Shown here: piece by piece, positions 6,984-8,781 of the stretch
Numbering within the stretch: position 1 is the first letter of the stretch
Layout: each line of letters begins with the position of its first letter
Assembly: GCA_028276125.1 (NCBI GenBank)
Contig: JAPYWY010000055.1
Coordinates: 1-8,781, forward strand
Length of the DNA stretch: 8,781 bases
Direction of reading: 5' to 3'
Origin: Pseudothermotoga sp.
Lineage (GTDB): Bacteria; Thermotogota; Thermotogae; Thermotogales; DSM-5069
Position numbers and translations under genes: made by a program
The notes under the pieces: generated by a model
What the model was told of the DNA's origin: nothing
What the model saw: only the letters and a program-made list of their open reading frames with translations
Database searches by the model: none

Positions 6984-7003
6984 TTACACTATCTCGATGC
7001 CGA
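6976..7003 (-). promoter_or_regulatory. Leftward promoter of the DUF1576/ABC transporter series
   Basis: On the minus strand, TATACT (6981-6976) is a good -10, with TCGGCA (7003-6998) 16 bp upstream as a moderate -35. The start near 6969 would leave a leader of about 30 nt that contains the AAGGAGG site. The -10 overlaps the rightward TATAAT by four bases, so polymerase probably cannot occupy both at once. Confidence 0.45.
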
Positions 7004-7040
7004 GTTGCCTGCGTTGTTCACGCGTGTGATATCGTAACTT

Positions 7041-7064
7041 GTTCTTAAGGATTAAATTAAGAAC
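7041..7064. promoter_or_regulatory. Perfect 8-bp inverted repeat in the V-ATPase leader
   Basis: GTTCTTAA (7041-7048) and its exact reverse complement TTAAGAAC (7057-7064) flank an 8-nt AT-rich spacer. It lies about 50 bases after the predicted rightward start site and upstream of the leftward promoter. It could be a repressor operator in DNA or a hairpin in the leader RNA. There is no U run after it, so it is not a simple terminator. Confidence 0.45.
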
Positions 7065-7112
7065 CAAACAGCTAAAATTTGTTGTGTGAAAACGATCGTG
7101 GGTGGGAAGACT

Positions 7113-7439
7113 ATGGCACAAGAAAAGGTGAAGGACGTACTGGAACTGATCAAGAAAAAGGAAGAAGAGATACAGAATGAATCTCGGCAGGCTGAGGAAC
7201 GCGCCAAGGAGAAGTTGCAAAAGCGCCTCGAGGAACTGCGCCTTCAAATCGAGCGCGAAAAGGAAGCCTTTGAAAACTGGCTGGTTCAAACTACGAAAGA
7301 GCGAAGGACGCAGATACAGTTGAAAAAACAAGAGTTGTACCAAGAGCACCAAAACCAGCTGGAGTCTCACAGAAAGATGTTGCTTGGAAACGTTGACAGA
7401 GCCGTCGATTTCGCCTTAAGACTGATTGTGAAAGAGTGA
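7113..7439 (+). CDS. V/A-type ATPase peripheral stalk subunit G/H (NtpF/AhaH-like)
   Basis: This 108-residue protein is almost wholly coiled coil: residues 3-85 are rich in Glu, Lys, Gln and Arg with heptad-like hydrophobics, and the end NVDRAVDFALRLIVKE is the short amphipathic tail typical of G subunits. In the A/V-type enzyme this subunit pairs with subunit E to form the stator stalk joining the catalytic head to subunit I. The length fits the family (about 100-120). I chose the ATG at 7113, which has GGTGGG upstream, over the GTG at 7086, which has no ribosome site. Subunit I follows after 10 nt, the order seen in archaeal aha and Enterococcus ntp operons. Coiled coils resemble one another by chance, so the neighbour is a main part of the evidence. 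Confidence 0.83.
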   Translation: MAQEKVKDVLELIKKKEEEIQNESRQAEERAKEKLQKRLEELRLQIEREKEAFENWLVQTTKERRTQIQLKKQELYQEHQNQLESHRKMLLGNVDRAVDFALRLIVKE

Positions 7440-7449
7440 GTGAAAAAGC

Positions 7450-8781
7450 ATGGCGATACTCAGAGTTGAACGCTTCTGGCTCGTCGTTCCAAAAGAAGAG
7501 GAGGCCAAACTCCTTGAGTTGTTCAAGATTTTCCCCAGGATACACTGGGAAAGAACAAGGCACATCGAGACGCAGTCGAGCAGATACAGCGCTCACCTCA
7601 GCAGGATAGAAGAAACCTTCAGAATCATTCTCGAGCTTTTCCCAAACAAGAAGAACTTGTTGGAAAGCTTCTTCGCCGGAAGAGAGGAGATCGACGAAAA
7701 ACAATTCCGTGCACTGTTGAAAGAGATCAGTTGGAAGAAGCTATACAGAACTGCAAAATGGGCGGAGCGCGCGCTGGAGAACCTCAAAAGGCGCAAGGAG
7801 CGATTGGAACAACTCATTCCCGAGATAAAATTCTGGAGTCAGCTCGACTGTCCCCTCGACTTTCCAAGGAACTTCGAGCGATATCATTTGATCTCTGGAA
7901 CAATAACAAAGAAGAACTTCGACGTGTTCTTGAAGCAAGTCAACGATCTGTTGGATGAAAGCTGGGTCTGGTCGACTCAGGACAAGAAAGACGTCAAATG
8001 TATCTTGTTGGTCAACAAGCAGAACGTCGAAAAGATTGAAAGAACTCTGCAAAAACTTGAATTCAGCTTCAGAAAGATACCCTATCTGAAGTCCAACCCG
8101 ATCGAATCTATAAAGCGAGTAGAGAAGTCACTCGAGAACGTCGAGAAGGCGAAGGAACGTGTTCTCAAGAAGGCCTCATTACTCAACGAAAAGATCAAGA
8201 ACCTACAAGCTTGGTACGACCATTTCCTCTCCAAAGCCCTCGAAGAGAAGACGGTCGAATTTCAGCACACCACGACGTATTTCGTGGCTTACACGGGCTG
8301 GATTCCAACCATAGACAAGCAGCAGTTCATCGATCTGCTTGAGCGAAAGATCTCTCAGTATGGCTTCGAGAGCCGGGAGCCTCTGCAAGACGAAGAACCA
8401 CCAGTCATACTGCACAATCCTCGCTTCATAAAGCCCTTCGAATTCTTGACGAAGCTCTACGGTATGCCCAAGTACAACGGATTGGACCCCACACCTTACG
8501 TCGCTCCTTTCTATCTGATATTCTTTGGCATATGCTTGGGTGATGTGGGCTACGGTTTGGTACAACTGATCTTGGTGAGATGGATCAAGAAAGCCTTCAA
8601 ACCGGAACGCGGCGCAAAAGAACTGCTCGATCTCTTACAAGTGTTGAGTTTTCCATCGATCCTCGTTGGGCTTCTAACTTGGAGCTTTTTCGGTAGCCAG
8701 CCGTTCCTTGGACCGGACGGCAAATTCCTTGGGATATTCCCACTGGTGAATCCTACTGGCGAGCTCATGAAGGCTCTTGGT
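7450..8781 (+). CDS. V/A-type ATPase subunit I, N-terminal 444 residues (partial)
   Basis: Subunit I is the membrane stator protein of V/A-type ATPases (equivalent to eukaryotic subunit a). It forms the ion half-channels beside the rotating K ring and anchors the peripheral stalks. The frame is open from the ATG at 7450 to the window end. Residues 1 to about 345 form the cytoplasmic arm, beginning MAILRVERFWLVVP, with two Lys/Glu-rich coiled-coil stretches. The family hallmark DPTPYVAPFYLIFFG (346-360) with GDVGYGL (364-370) marks the first membrane helix, and a second hydrophobic segment covers about 397-414. The family is usually 600-700 residues, so roughly a third is missing, including the essential channel arginine. 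It lies 10 nt after the G/H gene, with only a weak ribosome site (GTGAGTG), which suggests coupling. Sodium or proton specificity cannot be told here. Confidence 0.93.
   Translation, partial: MAILRVERFWLVVPKEEEAKLLELFKIFPRIHWERTRHIETQSSRYSAHLSRIEETFRIILELFPNKKNLLESFFAGREEIDEKQFRALLKEISWKKLYRTAKWAERALENLKRRKERLEQLIPEIKFWSQLDCPLDFPRNFERYHLISGTITKKNFDVFLKQVNDLLDESWVWSTQDKKDVKCILLVNKQNVEKIERTLQKLEFSFRKIPYLKSNPIESIKRVEKSLENVEKAKERVLKKASLLNEKIKNLQAWYDHFLSKALEEKTVEFQHTTTYFVAYTGWIPTIDKQQFIDLLERKISQYGFESREPLQDEEPPVILHNPRFIKPFEFLTKLYGMPKYNGLDPTPYVAPFYLIFFGICLGDVGYGLVQLILVRWIKKAFKPERGAKELLDLLQVLSFPSILVGLLTWSFFGSQPFLGPDGKFLGIFPLVNPTGELMKALG

Noticed and set aside
7041..7064. Inverted repeat considered as a terminator.
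   Set aside because: The stem is AT-rich and no U run follows on either strand, so it was kept only as a possible operator or leader hairpin.
7291..7704. Minus-strand frames of 70-140 codons across the V-ATPase genes.
   Set aside because: They are antisense to a coiled-coil gene and to subunit I; the leucine- and phenylalanine-rich products are what the reverse complement of Lys/Glu codons gives.

Overview
The window looks like a chromosomal segment from a thermophilic bacterium of the Thermotogae, perhaps Pseudothermotoga. This is inferred from moderate GC by eye, heavy use of AGA/AGG and ATA codons, charged Lys/Glu/Arg-rich proteins, strong AGGAGG-type ribosome binding sites, tight gene packing, and a bacterial gene set next to an archaeal/vacuolar-type ATPase. 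The genus is a guess; the gene content is firmer.

Layout: (1) 1-357, plus strand: the C-terminal end of alanyl-tRNA synthetase, cut by the window edge. (2) 359-384: a strong hairpin that serves as a shared terminator between converging genes. (3) 388-6939, minus strand: six same-direction genes, read from right to left. They are a DUF1576-type polytopic membrane protein (GTG start at 6939), a 111-residue orphan coupled to it by TGATG, a secreted DUF3798-type substrate-binding protein, a two-domain ABC ATPase, and two paralogous RbsC/BPD_transp_2-type permeases. The ATPase and first permease overlap by 8 nt, and the two permeases are one base apart. Only two gaps interrupt the series: 53 nt before the binding protein, and 69 nt after it, where there is a clear intrinsic terminator. 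(4) 6940-7112: a divergent control region with overlapping -10 elements on the two strands and a perfect 8-bp inverted repeat in the rightward leader. (5) 7113-8781, plus strand: the first two genes of a V/A-type ATPase operon, peripheral-stalk subunit G/H and membrane subunit I. Subunit I is cut by the window end.

The minus-strand genes encode a complete ABC importer whose substrate cannot be told from sequence. The binding protein is exported, the two permeases probably form a heterodimer, and the ATPase has one intact and one degenerate nucleotide site. The DUF1576 protein, an internally duplicated integral membrane protein of unknown function, and its small partner sit upstream and may belong to the same uptake pathway. 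This ensemble is the best candidate in the window for an undescribed system. The V-ATPase genes are conventional; their link to the transporter is a shared divergent promoter region.

No tRNA, rRNA, CRISPR array, insertion sequence or phage gene was seen, and no gene-free stretch exceeds 300 bases.
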